Positions 51,508 to 58,263 of a DNA stretch of 64,000 bases are shown piece after piece. The DNA comes from a virus: IMG/VR virus record IMGVR_UViG_3300009184_000001, positions 1 to 64,000 of that record; one strand, 5' to 3'. Under the pieces are notes generated by a model that ran no database searches, had not been told where the DNA came from, and was given only the letters and a program-made list of their open reading frames with translations. Both the position numbers and the translations under genes were made by a program. Numbering within the stretch: the first letter of the stretch is position 1; each line of letters opens with the position of its first letter.

Positions 51508-51705
51508 TTATCTAAATCCTGGATTAGCTTTATGCCATGCTTCAACTACTTTAGACACATGGTCTTCTTGTTCTATCTTAGGCGCTTCTGACAGCTGCTG
51601 AGACACGACAGGGTGAGCTTCTTCCCTCTTCTTAGGAGTTTCTGGCCATGAACCTGTACGTTCATAGTGCTCTTTACGAGCCCAGTAGGCTGCATCTCTA
51701 GCCAT
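51508..51705 (-). CDS. 65-aa hypothetical protein at the divergence point
   Basis: First minus-strand gene at the divergent junction, with AAGGA before the ATG. Starts MARDAAYWARKEHYERTGSW (an aromatic helix) and ends in VVEAWHKANPGFR, a weak pattern of small phage proteins. The 51706-51830 gap has a TTGACA on the minus strand, but with a 20-base spacing to the nearest -10-like site, so it is not a clear promoter. Function unknown. Confidence 0.55.
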   Translation of the reverse strand: MARDAAYWARKEHYERTGSWPETPKKREEAHPVVSQQLSEAPKIEQEDHVSKVVEAWHKANPGFR

Positions 51706-51830
51706 AGCTATCCTTGTTCAACAACGAGAGGCTTTTTTACGGCCCCGCCACTTTTTTAAGTCTTAATTAGTTTATACCTTAATGTCTATGATAGTATGTC
51801 AAAATAAAGATATAAGATAAAGGATTGAAT

Positions 51831-52181
51831 ATGTCTAAGAAAAACCCAAAAGCTACTATGCAGAGCTTAAAGAGTCGTCTAGTATCCCACCCATTAGCTT
51901 TAGGTGTTGCTGGAGCTATGGCTGCTGGTGGAGGAAACCGTGTTGGTGAACCTGCAAACAACTTTGTTGGAGATTTTGCTCAGCCTTATTTTGATATGAT
52001 TAGTGCTCACCCTAATGGTGCTCCTGCAGCTGGTGCTGCTATTGGTGCCGGAGTTGGTGTAATTAGTGCTTTGGTAGCACAGCGTCGTGATGCTAAAGCT
52101 TATCACCAACAGCAGAATGTTGCTGCTAGAACTGCCAGCTTAAATCCTCATATCACTAGAAACTACAAAAACCCTAAGTAA
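51831..52181 (+). CDS. small protein with glycine-zipper-like hydrophobic segments
   Basis: 116 aa from the ATG at 51831; AAAGGA is 6 bases upstream, so the earlier TTG at 51825 is unlikely. Hydrophobic Gly/Ala stretches (PLALGVAGAMAAGGG and GAAIGAGVGVISALVAQRRD) may be membrane-inserting. First plus-strand gene after the divergent gap. Function unknown. Confidence 0.6.
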   Translation: MSKKNPKATMQSLKSRLVSHPLALGVAGAMAAGGGNRVGEPANNFVGDFAQPYFDMISAHPNGAPAAGAAIGAGVGVISALVAQRRDAKAYHQQQNVAARTASLNPHITRNYKNPK

Positions 52182-52203
52182 TCCTTAAAACGCCCCTGCC
52201 ATT

Positions 52204-52491
52204 ATGAATCCTTATACACAGGACATGTCTTGCCCCGGGGGATGTGGGCAATCTATAACCTATAATAAAAGCAAAGACACCTGGTCTCATGCAGGTCTAC
52301 ACGATAGTTCTTGTCCATTTCATCAATATGAACCTATGGACCACAGACATGTATTAAATATTAGGTGGGGTAGACTTAAATTCAATGACCAGGGTGAAAT
52401 TGAAGAGGTAAAAAGGGAACCTAAGCCTGTTCCTGAGCCCAAATTAGCTGATGTAATCAGTCTGGCTCAATATCGTAAGAAAAAATCTTAA
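52204..52491 (+). CDS. small Cys/His-rich protein
   Basis: 95 aa. Cys/His residues in CPGGCGQ near the start, and later SSCPFHQ and DHRH, suggest one zinc site; the C-terminus is basic (LAQYRKKKS). The Shine-Dalgarno is weak, and an internal ATG (52228) is possible. Function unknown. Confidence 0.5.
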   Translation: MNPYTQDMSCPGGCGQSITYNKSKDTWSHAGLHDSSCPFHQYEPMDHRHVLNIRWGRLKFNDQGEIEEVKREPKPVPEPKLADVISLAQYRKKKS

Positions 52492-52498
52492 AAAACAC

Positions 52499-52527
52499 TT
52501 GACAAGCTCTTAACTAGGCTATAGATT
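52499..52527 (+). promoter_or_regulatory. sigma-70-type promoter, plus strand
   Basis: TTGACA (52499-52504), 17-base spacer, TAGATT (52522-52527). The expected start site (about 52534) coincides with an ATG, so the message could be leaderless. It would feed the HNH gene and the structured region that follows. Confidence 0.75.
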
Positions 52528-52533
52528 AGCCGT

Positions 52534-52620
52534 ATGAAGTTAATTGAGCAGTTTTATCTCCCATCAATGAAACACTCTCTACGGGCCTCACAAGGGCTTA
52601 CAGGGGCATTCTATGCCTAG
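52534..52620 (+). CDS. possible leaderless 28-aa ORF
   Basis: The ATG at 52534 lies at the predicted transcription start, frame MKLIEQFYLPSMKHSLRASQ, TAG at 52618-52620, overlapping the HNH start codon (52613). No Shine-Dalgarno, as expected for a leaderless start. It could couple translation to the HNH gene. Expression is uncertain. Confidence 0.35.
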   Translation: MKLIEQFYLPSMKHSLRASQGLTGAFYA

Positions 52621-53119
52621 ACCGACACCGCCATGTGGAACTAGGGCCGGATATCGTCTTCATGTTAGGGTGCAGGGGCGTCCTAAGGATGAATGTGAGC
52701 TATGTTACAACGCTGAACTACAGTACTGGCGTGACAAAAGAAACCCAAACCATCCAGATTACCGTGGAAAAGAAATAAACAAAATAAGAAGGCGGGCTAC
52801 GTTCCTCAAAAAACATGGCCTACCTAAGATTAACTACCGGATACGCAATGAAACCCTAGAAAAACGTAATCCACGTAAATGGGGCTGGGAGCACTACACT
52901 ACAGAGATGATAATAGAGCGTTGGGGCATCATTTGCTATCTTTGCAGTGAAGAGATAGACTTAGAGCTATCAAGGACAAGTCTAGAAGGTCTCCACCTAG
53001 ACCATGTCATACCAATATCAAAGAAAGGCTGCGATATCATCGATAATATAAAACCCACACATGCACGCTGCAACCTCGCCAAATCAGACAAAATGTGGCT
53101 AAATGGCGAACTCGTTTAG
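52613..53119 (+). CDS. HNH endonuclease
   Basis: 168 aa. Central catalytic block: ICYLCSEEI, then LHLDHVIPIS and NIKPTHARCNLAKSDK, giving the CxxC, H-D-H and N-H-x-x-C spacing of HNH nucleases. The N-terminal third (CELCYNAELQYWRDKRNPNH) adds another CxxC and basic residues for DNA binding. Typical of phage free-standing homing or restriction-like nucleases. SD AGGGG about 7 bases upstream of the ATG. Confidence 0.85.
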   Translation: MPRPTPPCGTRAGYRLHVRVQGRPKDECELCYNAELQYWRDKRNPNHPDYRGKEINKIRRRATFLKKHGLPKINYRIRNETLEKRNPRKWGWEHYTTEMIIERWGIICYLCSEEIDLELSRTSLEGLHLDHVIPISKKGCDIIDNIKPTHARCNLAKSDKMWLNGELV

Positions 53120-53488
53120 GCTACTGCTTAATATTAAAAGAGCTCAACCGTGTTTTTCACCTGGCGATAATATATCCTGCTTGCGTTAGGGTTGTCCCAA
53201 AATTACCGTTATCCTAACACCATCATAAATAGTGATGGCACACTACTTATGTGAATAAGGTTTCGTGCTACCTATGGCGTGTAATTCCTATTTATAGGCA
53301 TAACCCTTAGTAATACGGCTAAGGGTTATGCTCATAAAGTAATCGCTGACTATCTCCCCTTATTGCTACGGCACGGCTTATTCATTAGGGTTATCTCCCC
53401 TAATGTGTGAACTGTGCCGTAGTTAGGTGCAGTAAACGCTATAACAACCGTTATAGTGAAACCCTTTACGCTTAGGAGCGTGATAGCG
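53120..53488 (+). other. structured non-coding region with nested inverted repeats
   Basis: 369 bases without a gene. Perfect arms: GCATAACCCTTAG/CTAAGGGTTATGC (53298-53331, 13 bp), CTACGGCAC/GTGCCGTAG (53366-53422) enclosing CATTAGGG/CCCTAATG, CCATCA/TGATGG, CTATAAC/GTTATAG, and GTTAGG/CCTAAC. A TTAGGGTT-type word recurs in several. It may be a structured leader of the next gene or an origin-like region. Confidence 0.55.
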
Positions 53489-54100
53489 ATGAACACTACA
53501 ACATCGCAAACAGTATTAGTTGCTGACTCAACTGACGTAACTGGCAACGATGTGCCAGTATCCCTGTTTGAACGTGCCCTTGGTACGTTCACTGGTGACG
53601 GTGTTGGCTCTATCTTCAGGACTATTCCTGAATTAGAGCGACTAGTCCTTACTGAAATGGTGGCTCGACTAGAGTCCACTATGGAAGTAAACGGCGTAAC
53701 ATTCACCGTATCAGAAGCGCGTAGTTCCTTTAAGGCACTACACGTTCAGGGTGTCAAGACAGGCAAGCGAACCTGTGAGCAACTCCCAACTTGGGCAAAG
53801 AAGTCTGATGCCCCAGAGACAGAGTACGCAGAGACCATCATAGATAAAGAAATCTATGACATCTTCACAGTTGAGCGTGGCTTCATTGACGTAAAGTCAA
53901 ACGAAGAGGGTGTCCGTGACTATGTAGGTGTTCCTTGCCTGCTTAGAGGAGCAGATGCTCGCCTGTACAACGCCATTGACGAGTTCATTGGTGAACTTGG
54001 TATGGGCAGAAGCCGTCGTGGCAACAAGGGGTACTGGTCAGAGTATGACTTGGACGAGTTGGTCGCCGAGATGAAAGCCAGAATAGCTGAAATTAGCTAA
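53489..54100 (+). CDS. hypothetical early protein
   Basis: 203 aa from the ATG at 53489 (MNTTTSQTVLVADSTDVTGN); an upstream GTG frame is less likely. AGGAG is about 10 bases upstream. The middle has a NGVTFTVSEARSSFKALHVQ beta segment, and the C-terminus an acidic helix (DELVAEMKARIAEI). It lies between two structured non-coding regions. No recognised family. Confidence 0.65.
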   Translation: MNTTTSQTVLVADSTDVTGNDVPVSLFERALGTFTGDGVGSIFRTIPELERLVLTEMVARLESTMEVNGVTFTVSEARSSFKALHVQGVKTGKRTCEQLPTWAKKSDAPETEYAETIIDKEIYDIFTVERGFIDVKSNEEGVRDYVGVPCLLRGADARLYNAIDEFIGELGMGRSRRGNKGYWSEYDLDELVAEMKARIAEIS

Positions 54101-54364
54101 TCTGGCTACTGCTCAACACACGGGCAGGCTAAGTGAGTCTATCACCAGACTTACGAAGCCTGCCCGTTGCTGTTATCAAGTAAGACGTCGAGCAACGTCT
54201 ATAAATAATGCAGAAGTTACGCACGCTCTATGCTCCTAACTGCTAGGGAAAGTTAGGCGGGAAAGCCAGTGTTATTCCGATAAGGCAGTCAGCCCTAGAG
54301 ACACTTTAGGTGTAGGTGTGCAAAGCCCCTCTAGGGCACGCTCATTATAGAAAGGAGCCAAACT
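54101..54364 (+). other. structured leader with mutually exclusive stems
   Basis: 264 bases without a gene. Perfect ACGGGCAGGCT/AGCCTGCCCGT (54120-54167) and AGACGT/ACGTCT (54183-54200), then GCTAGGG, CCCTAGAG and CTCTAGGG in series: the middle block can pair with either side, a switch-like layout. The region ends with AAAGGAG just before the 73-aa gene ATG at 54365. Confidence 0.55.
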
Positions 54365-54586
54365 ATGGCTAAGAGCAAGTATGTCTTTGGAAATGCTTAC
54401 TATAGCAAAGCCCTAGCTATGAAAGATTACTATTATCATAGGGCAAAAGCAGTGAAGTGGTGGTGCGAGACATTTAACTCAGCACCAACTGTAAGGTCTG
54501 ATAGAAGAACCTTACGTAAAGCAAAACAAGTCACTAACTGGGACTTGTCAACAATGAATCTCTGGGAAGGAGAGCAGTATGTGTAA
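54365..54586 (+). CDS. 73-aa aromatic/basic protein
   Basis: ATG at 54365 after AAAGGAG. Starts MAKSKYVFGNAYYSKALAMK with a run of Tyr/Lys (DYYYHRAKAVKWW) and ends EGEQYV. It overlaps the next gene by 8 bases. Basic helix with many aromatics; DNA- or RNA-binding is possible, function unknown. Its leader carries the switch-like fold. Confidence 0.55.
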   Translation: MAKSKYVFGNAYYSKALAMKDYYYHRAKAVKWWCETFNSAPTVRSDRRTLRKAKQVTNWDLSTMNLWEGEQYV

Positions 54587-54872
54587 ACACACAGAGATAA
54601 TAACAGCAAGCCGTAATGCTGTTGTAGCCCTAAGGGCTAAAGTCCAAAGAAAACTACTTGTATTAGAGAACCCTTTTACAAGCGGCTCTGTAATAGGAGA
54701 GTTCTCTAGGCAAGAGAATGCCTATGACTTTCTCCTTATGGAAATAGAAGAGGTTGGCTGTAAGTCCTGTAAATATGATGCTCTAGACCCTGGTAGAAAG
54801 AGTAACTACCTTAGGTTTCTAGATGATTATGTTACACACTTTGCTAATGGTAAGTGTGAAGACTGTGAGTAA
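54579..54872 (+). CDS. 97-aa protein with CxxC pair and CEDCE tail
   Basis: Starts MCKHTEIITASRNAVVALRA, has CKSCKYD at mid-length and ends CEDCE; the four cysteines could form one zinc ribbon. It overlaps the 73-aa gene by 8 bases. Function unknown. Confidence 0.6.
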   Translation: MCKHTEIITASRNAVVALRAKVQRKLLVLENPFTSGSVIGEFSRQENAYDFLLMEIEEVGCKSCKYDALDPGRKSNYLRFLDDYVTHFANGKCEDCE

Positions 54873-54879
54873 GTCTTTC

Positions 54880-55245
54880 TCATAGAAGCAAGGATAGTAT
54901 TTGGGTTATCTATCCTCTAAGTCTTCTCTATATCTCTACAAATAAGACCCCCGTAGAGATGAATAAAGGGGGCAAGTCGTCCTAGTAGCGCACTCCAAGT
55001 GGCATTCCCCTAGAAATACGCAGGGTGAGTAAGGTTCGAATCCTTACAGTGTGTGAAAGGCTCTCTCTATATAATAAGTCCCCCATAGAGAGCAGTAAAA
55101 GGGGGCAAAGCCCCCTTAGACCCCCGTACAAGGGCGTTCTAAGGGTAACCAAAGGGGCTTGGCTACGACCAAGGCAAGCACAACCGCTGGCGGTAGCTGT
55201 CTTCTCTAGAAGTAGTCAAGCCCCTCAACCTATATGAAAGGTAGG
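54880..55245 (+). ncRNA. structured RNA region with two H-type pseudoknots and a tRNA-like T-arm
   Basis: Copy A (54932-54972): stem ATCTCTAC/GTAGAGAT with CCCCC in the loop and GGGGG downstream. Copy B (55063-55105): CTCTCTAT/ATAGAGAG with the same CCCCC/GGGGG arrangement. Between them lies TAAGG-TTCGAAT-CCTTA (55030-55046) with acceptor-like arms GCGCACT/AGTGTGT (54988-55054). The 3' part adds CCCTTAG/CTAAGGG, GGGGCTTG/CAAGCCCC and GCTAC/GTAGC. Hand-drawn; a real RNA is likely, its function unknown. Confidence 0.6.
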
Positions 55246-55251
55246 TAAGCA

Positions 55252-55437
55252 ATGACTAAATCAGTCAAGCAAGCAACACCTGTTACACCTGTTACACCAG
55301 CTAACACTAGCAAGCGAGCAATCGCTAGGCTCAAAGTTAGAGAAGCAAAGCACGGTGCAGAATGTCTTTACTGTGATGGTAGTGACCACAACCGTAAGCA
55401 AGTGTGGGATGCTGAAACACACAGTTGGGTAAAATAA
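55252..55437 (+). CDS. 61-aa basic protein with CxxC
   Basis: ATG at 55252 just after the structured region (SD AAAGG upstream). N-terminal imperfect ACACCTGTT repeats encode a VTPVTPA stretch. Then a basic helix and CLYCDGSDHNRK, a C-x2-C ... H mini zinc motif. Overlaps the next gene as TAATG. Confidence 0.55.
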   Translation: MTKSVKQATPVTPVTPANTSKRAIARLKVREAKHGAECLYCDGSDHNRKQVWDAETHSWVK

Positions 55438-55580
55438 TGACTGAGCACAATCAATATTATGTAAAGTTCAAGCCATTTGATATAGCCGTAGCCCTAAAAG
55501 GTAACGCTGTGCCTAATGGTTGGGTAAGGATAAGCCATAGTATGTGGCTTATGTTAGTAGCACTAAAGACAAGGAGATAA
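55437..55580 (+). CDS. 47-aa hypothetical protein
   Basis: ATG at 55437 (MTEHNQYYVKFKPFDIAVAL), TAA at 55580. Starts within the preceding stop (TAATG). Basic/aromatic, ending MLVALKTRR. Function unknown. Confidence 0.45.
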   Translation: MTEHNQYYVKFKPFDIAVALKGNAVPNGWVRISHSMWLMLVALKTRR

Positions 55581-55582
55581 CA

Positions 55583-55738
55583 GTGCAACTTATATGTAAT
55601 GAGTGCGACTTCAATAGAGTCGCTAAATATAGACAGAGTGCTAAGCGTTTCTTGCGAATGTTTCACGTGGAACATTGGCACTACGCACAGTTGATTAGCT
55701 GTTCACAAGCATTCCGTAACAAGCCAAGGGGTATGTAA
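55583..55738 (+). CDS. 51-aa zinc-finger-like protein (GTG start)
   Basis: GTG at 55583, preceded by AAGGAG at about 7 bases; MQLICNECDFNRVAKYRQSA then FHVEHWHYAQ. A C-x2-C pair plus clustered His suggests zinc binding. The previously available ATG frame at 55544 lacks this Shine-Dalgarno. Overlaps the next gene as TAATG. Confidence 0.5.
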   Translation: MQLICNECDFNRVAKYRQSAKRFLRMFHVEHWHYAQLISCSQAFRNKPRGM

Positions 55739-55956
55739 TGGCTATGTGTAGGAAGTGTGACTCCGAGGGTCACAAGACTAAGGCAGAGTTCGCAATAATT
55801 GTGAAACGAGCCCTGCATACATACAAAGATAACAACCAAGTAGATAGGTCATTTTTTGTAGATGTAAGTCCACGTATCAAGGCGTATCTATGCCAACCCT
55901 GCCTGAAATACACAAAAGAAACCGAAGTAGTTCAGTTTGATACTGAAGTGCTCTAA
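55738..55956 (+). CDS. 72-aa zinc-ribbon protein (two CxxC)
   Basis: MAMCRKCDSEGHKTK opens with C-x2-C and CQPCLKY follows near residue 53, forming a likely zinc ribbon. Between lies a VKRALHTYKDNNQVDRSFFV helical part. It continues the run of Cys-rich mini-proteins. Function unknown. Confidence 0.55.
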   Translation: MAMCRKCDSEGHKTKAEFAIIVKRALHTYKDNNQVDRSFFVDVSPRIKAYLCQPCLKYTKETEVVQFDTEVL

Positions 55957-55970
55957 CAAAGGAGATAACA

Positions 55971-56153
55971 ATGGCTAGTTCGCTAACCGAATTACAGTAT
56001 AGGCAAGGCACACTCACTAATAGATTAGAGAGATTGCTAAGCTTACAATCTATGATGGCTAACCCTGACAAGCGTTTAGAGAATGATATAAGACTGACAC
56101 GCTTGTCCCTAGATGATGTGAGGAAACAAATTGCCAACAGAAACAATCGCTAG
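55971..56153 (+). CDS. 60-aa helical protein
   Basis: MASSLTELQYRQGTLTNRLE ... LTRLSLDDVRKQIANRNNR, two probable helices, basic, with AAGGAG upstream. It overlaps the HTH gene start. Function unknown; short coiled-coil style adaptor possible. Confidence 0.5.
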   Translation: MASSLTELQYRQGTLTNRLERLLSLQSMMANPDKRLENDIRLTRLSLDDVRKQIANRNNR

Positions 56154-56454
56154 TATTGCCAGCCAGCCTAGCCAACACAAACAAACTAAGTGGGTCACAA
56201 CCACTAAAGATTACCCAACATATAGTCTTACAGCACAGATGGGTAGAACCATCAGACGACTTCGTACAAACCAAGATAAAACATTACGACAACTTGCTGA
56301 CACAAGTTATATAGCATTGTCTTTCTTGGCTGAAGTAGAAACAGGTAAAAAGAACGCTAGTCCACATACTGTTGAAAGCATATGCATAGGGCTAGGAATA
56401 ACAACGCTAGAGTTCATGCAAGAACTCTGCGTAACAATAGAAAAAGGATGGTAA
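56131..56454 (+). CDS. XRE-type helix-turn-helix regulator
   Basis: 107 aa. TTG start at 56131, with AGGAAACAAA directly before. The HTH domain lies at about residues 35-95: GRTIRRLRTNQDKTLRQLAD, then ALSFLAEVETGKKNASPHTV and ESICIGLGITTLEFM. Classic Cro/CI/XRE style, likely a DNA-binding repressor or activator. The N-terminal stretch overlaps one copy of the 13-nt motif (56172-56184), so the real start could be downstream. Candidate binder of that motif. Confidence 0.75.
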   Translation: MPTETIASIASQPSQHKQTKWVTTTKDYPTYSLTAQMGRTIRRLRTNQDKTLRQLADTSYIALSFLAEVETGKKNASPHTVESICIGLGITTLEFMQELCVTIEKGW

Positions 56455-56456
56455 CA

Positions 56457-56756
56457 ATGGCTTATATAAATAGGTCCCCGCATCATTTGCACTATGACCC
56501 ATCAAATGATGAGTCAAAAAAATATGCTATGGAAAAAGCAAAACAATCATTCCTACAAGCATTAATAGATGGGCTTGAAACTAGGCAGTACACTTGGGAA
56601 GTTATAGGCGACCCAGACCTTGACCGTGTTCATCTAATCTCTTGTAAAAATGAGCAAGGAGCAAAAGAGTTTGCTAGCAAAGGGCTAGTAAATGGTGCAT
56701 CACTTGGTGCACTAATTGAATCACGAGTGTTGAAGTTGGAGGATTTCAATGAGTAA
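56457..56756 (+). CDS. 99-aa hypothetical protein
   Basis: ATG at 56457 (MAYINRSPHHLHYDPSNDES), with AAGGATGG upstream. The middle KQSFLQALIDGLETRQYTWE and the C-terminal VHLISCKNEQGAKEFASKGL are a compact mixed fold. It overlaps the next gene by 8 bases. Function unknown. Confidence 0.55.
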   Translation: MAYINRSPHHLHYDPSNDESKKYAMEKAKQSFLQALIDGLETRQYTWEVIGDPDLDRVHLISCKNEQGAKEFASKGLVNGASLGALIESRVLKLEDFNE

Positions 56757-56919
56757 AAATATAGATATACCTAGAAAGCTATACTATCGCCTGATGTTCT
56801 GGCACCAGTTAGCCAAGTTTATATATATGCTACACCGTAAGGCTAAGTGGAGAGAAGACTTAGTTGGCATCAAAATCCATAACAACAATAACAAACAACT
56901 GAAAGAAGCAAGCAAATGA
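56749..56919 (+). CDS. 56-aa membrane-leaning protein
   Basis: ATG at 56749 (MSKNIDIPRKLYYRLMFWHQ), then FIYMLHRKAKWRED. An N-terminal amphipathic or membrane-associated helix, then a basic polar tail (NNNNKQLKEASK). Overlaps its neighbours by 8 and 4 bases. Function unknown. Confidence 0.5.
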   Translation: MSKNIDIPRKLYYRLMFWHQLAKFIYMLHRKAKWREDLVGIKIHNNNNKQLKEASK

Positions 56920-57182
56920 CACTAGCAGAACAATACCGTAATGTAATCGCTGACCTAGAACAGGACATTGGTTATGAAGAGAGTGCACAAGAGACAGCAC
57001 TTAGTGTGCTCAAAGGCAGACTACACGAGATAGAGAACGTGTTGCCTGACCTGTTCAACGAAGACATTGACAAGATGTTTAGTTGGATACCTGAAGTGTT
57101 TGAAGAGACACCTACCACTCAAATTGTCGATGAGTTGAATGCTAGATTTAGTAAGTTCTCTCAAGAAGACGACAACAAATAA
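56916..57182 (+). CDS. 88-aa acidic helical protein
   Basis: MTLAEQYRNVIADLEQDIGY ... FSKFSQEDDNK, strongly acidic with several helices, overlapping the upstream gene by ATGA. Acidic early phage proteins often act as DNA mimics or adaptors, but no motif supports that here. Confidence 0.5.
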   Translation: MTLAEQYRNVIADLEQDIGYEESAQETALSVLKGRLHEIENVLPDLFNEDIDKMFSWIPEVFEETPTTQIVDELNARFSKFSQEDDNK

Positions 57183-57237
57183 GATTCTTTTAGCAATTCC
57201 GCTAACAGATAGCTATAACAAATAGAAAGGCACCACA

Positions 57238-57645
57238 ATGGCAGTAACAACAAGTATCCGAGTAGATACACAAGCAGCAAAGGCTAAACTTCAGGCTCGT
57301 CTTGACGACCACAAGAAAGCATTTGCTGCATACAATAAGGCAGTTGAAAAGTATGAAACTGACCTTGATAAATGGGCACTAAAGGTAATTAAGCACAAGG
57401 ATGCTATTAAAGTATCTGTAGGTCACGGTAACTCAGTAGGTGTAGAAGTTCCTCAGTCTATGCGAGACAGTAAGCCAGTTCATCCAAGGGAGATTGACTT
57501 TGCTGGTATGTTGAACTACCGTAGTTCATACAACTCACCAAGTGATGTAGAGGCCATTGAGAATGCCTTAGGTATTCTTGGGATTGCTATTGATGCAACA
57601 ATTAACGTCAATGCAATCAAAGGTGTTGGCTCATTCCTTAAGTAG
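57238..57645 (+). CDS. 135-aa protein with coiled coil
   Basis: ATG at 57238, GAAAGG before. The N-terminal half is a coiled coil (TQAAKAKLQARLDDHKKAFA), then SVGHGNSVGVEVPQSMRDSK and VEAIENALGILGIAIDATIN. It ends immediately before the large structured region. Function unknown. Confidence 0.6.
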   Translation: MAVTTSIRVDTQAAKAKLQARLDDHKKAFAAYNKAVEKYETDLDKWALKVIKHKDAIKVSVGHGNSVGVEVPQSMRDSKPVHPREIDFAGMLNYRSSYNSPSDVEAIENALGILGIAIDATINVNAIKGVGSFLK

Positions 57646-57660
57646 TATGTAAGGAAATGG

Positions 57661-58234
57661 CACTAGGAGCAGAGATGTTCCTAGTGTCTAACCTTTACAT
57701 AAAGTAAAGGACGTAGTGCCTGTCTAGAACCAAGAGCTAAGATGCAATAGGACAAAAAGCATCCACTAGCCCCATCAAAGTAAGGGAAATTCCCCCAAAC
57801 GTGGACAGAGTCGATTAGGTTGTATGAGCATTTGTAACTCTAGAACTAGACAGGCACTACAAATTAAGAATTCTATGTAGCAATACATAGCATCTGGAGT
57901 GGGCGGCCAGTAAAAAGAAAACCCTATGTCGGTGCAAGACCGAACTTCTATGCTGTGGCGAACATAGTCGGAGTTGCTGTGGTTTTAATAGTAGTTGAGT
58001 TAGCGATTGCTGAGTGCGTTACTACTGGTCATTGTCCACTTAGTTTGACTAAGAATAATACGTAAGACGAACTCACATCAAGCCCCCTGTTACACTGTCA
58101 CACAATGAGTTTATATAACTAGTGCTGATGTAGCAGGGGGCTTGCTTATAACACAGAGCGGCTAGCCCGACACAAACACCTAGCCCATAAGTTTCCGTAG
58201 CAATACGGTTTGCTATTAGCAACCCCGCTAATAG
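57661..58234 (+). ncRNA. large structured non-coding RNA candidate
   Basis: About 570 bases with no gene. Perfect arms: CACTAGGA/TCCTAGTG, CCTTTAC/GTAAAGG, GTAGTGCCTGTCTAG/CTAGACAGGCACTAC (57713-57860, 15 bp), GATGC/GCATC, CTATGTA-gcaa-TACATAG (GNRA loop), CTATGT/ACATAG, AGTAGT/ACTACT, CTTAGT/ACTAAG, AAGCCCCCTG/CAGGGGGCTT (58080-58143), CCGTA-gcaa-TACGG (GNRA), GCTATTAGC/GCTAATAGC. The multi-stem, GNRA-rich style is that of large ornate phage RNAs such as GOLLD or ROOL. Also carries a 13-nt motif copy. Confidence 0.6.
58167..58178 (+). repeat. oriented motif copy 5 (CCGACACAAACA)
   Basis: Loop of the GGCTAG/CTAGCC hairpin near the 3' end of the large structured region, plus (transcribed) strand. 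Confidence 0.65.
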
Positions 58235-58263
58235 CCAAATATATATAGAAAGGTTGATGTCCT

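Noticed and set aside
51770-51802. Promoter for the 65-aa minus-strand gene
   Set aside because: TTGACA is present, but the nearest -10-like TATAAA is 20 bases away, too far for a normal promoter.
54988-55054. Complete tRNA on the plus strand
   Set aside because: The T-arm is canonical and 7-nt acceptor-like arms exist, but there is no D-arm and no 5-bp/7-nt anticodon arm with U33. Kept only as a tRNA-like element.
55025-55237. 70-codon frame starting GTG in the structured region
   Set aside because: It covers the T-arm and pseudoknot B, is Pro/Arg-rich without a pattern, and lacks a Shine-Dalgarno. More likely chance openness in a GC-richer RNA region.
54873-55251. tmRNA
   Set aside because: tRNA-like arm plus several pseudoknots suggested it, but the order is pseudoknot, T-arm, pseudoknot, and no tag-peptide frame was found.
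57880-57990. Group I intron core
   Set aside because: ACATAGTCGG resembles the S element, but no matching R, P or Q segments and no split gene were found.
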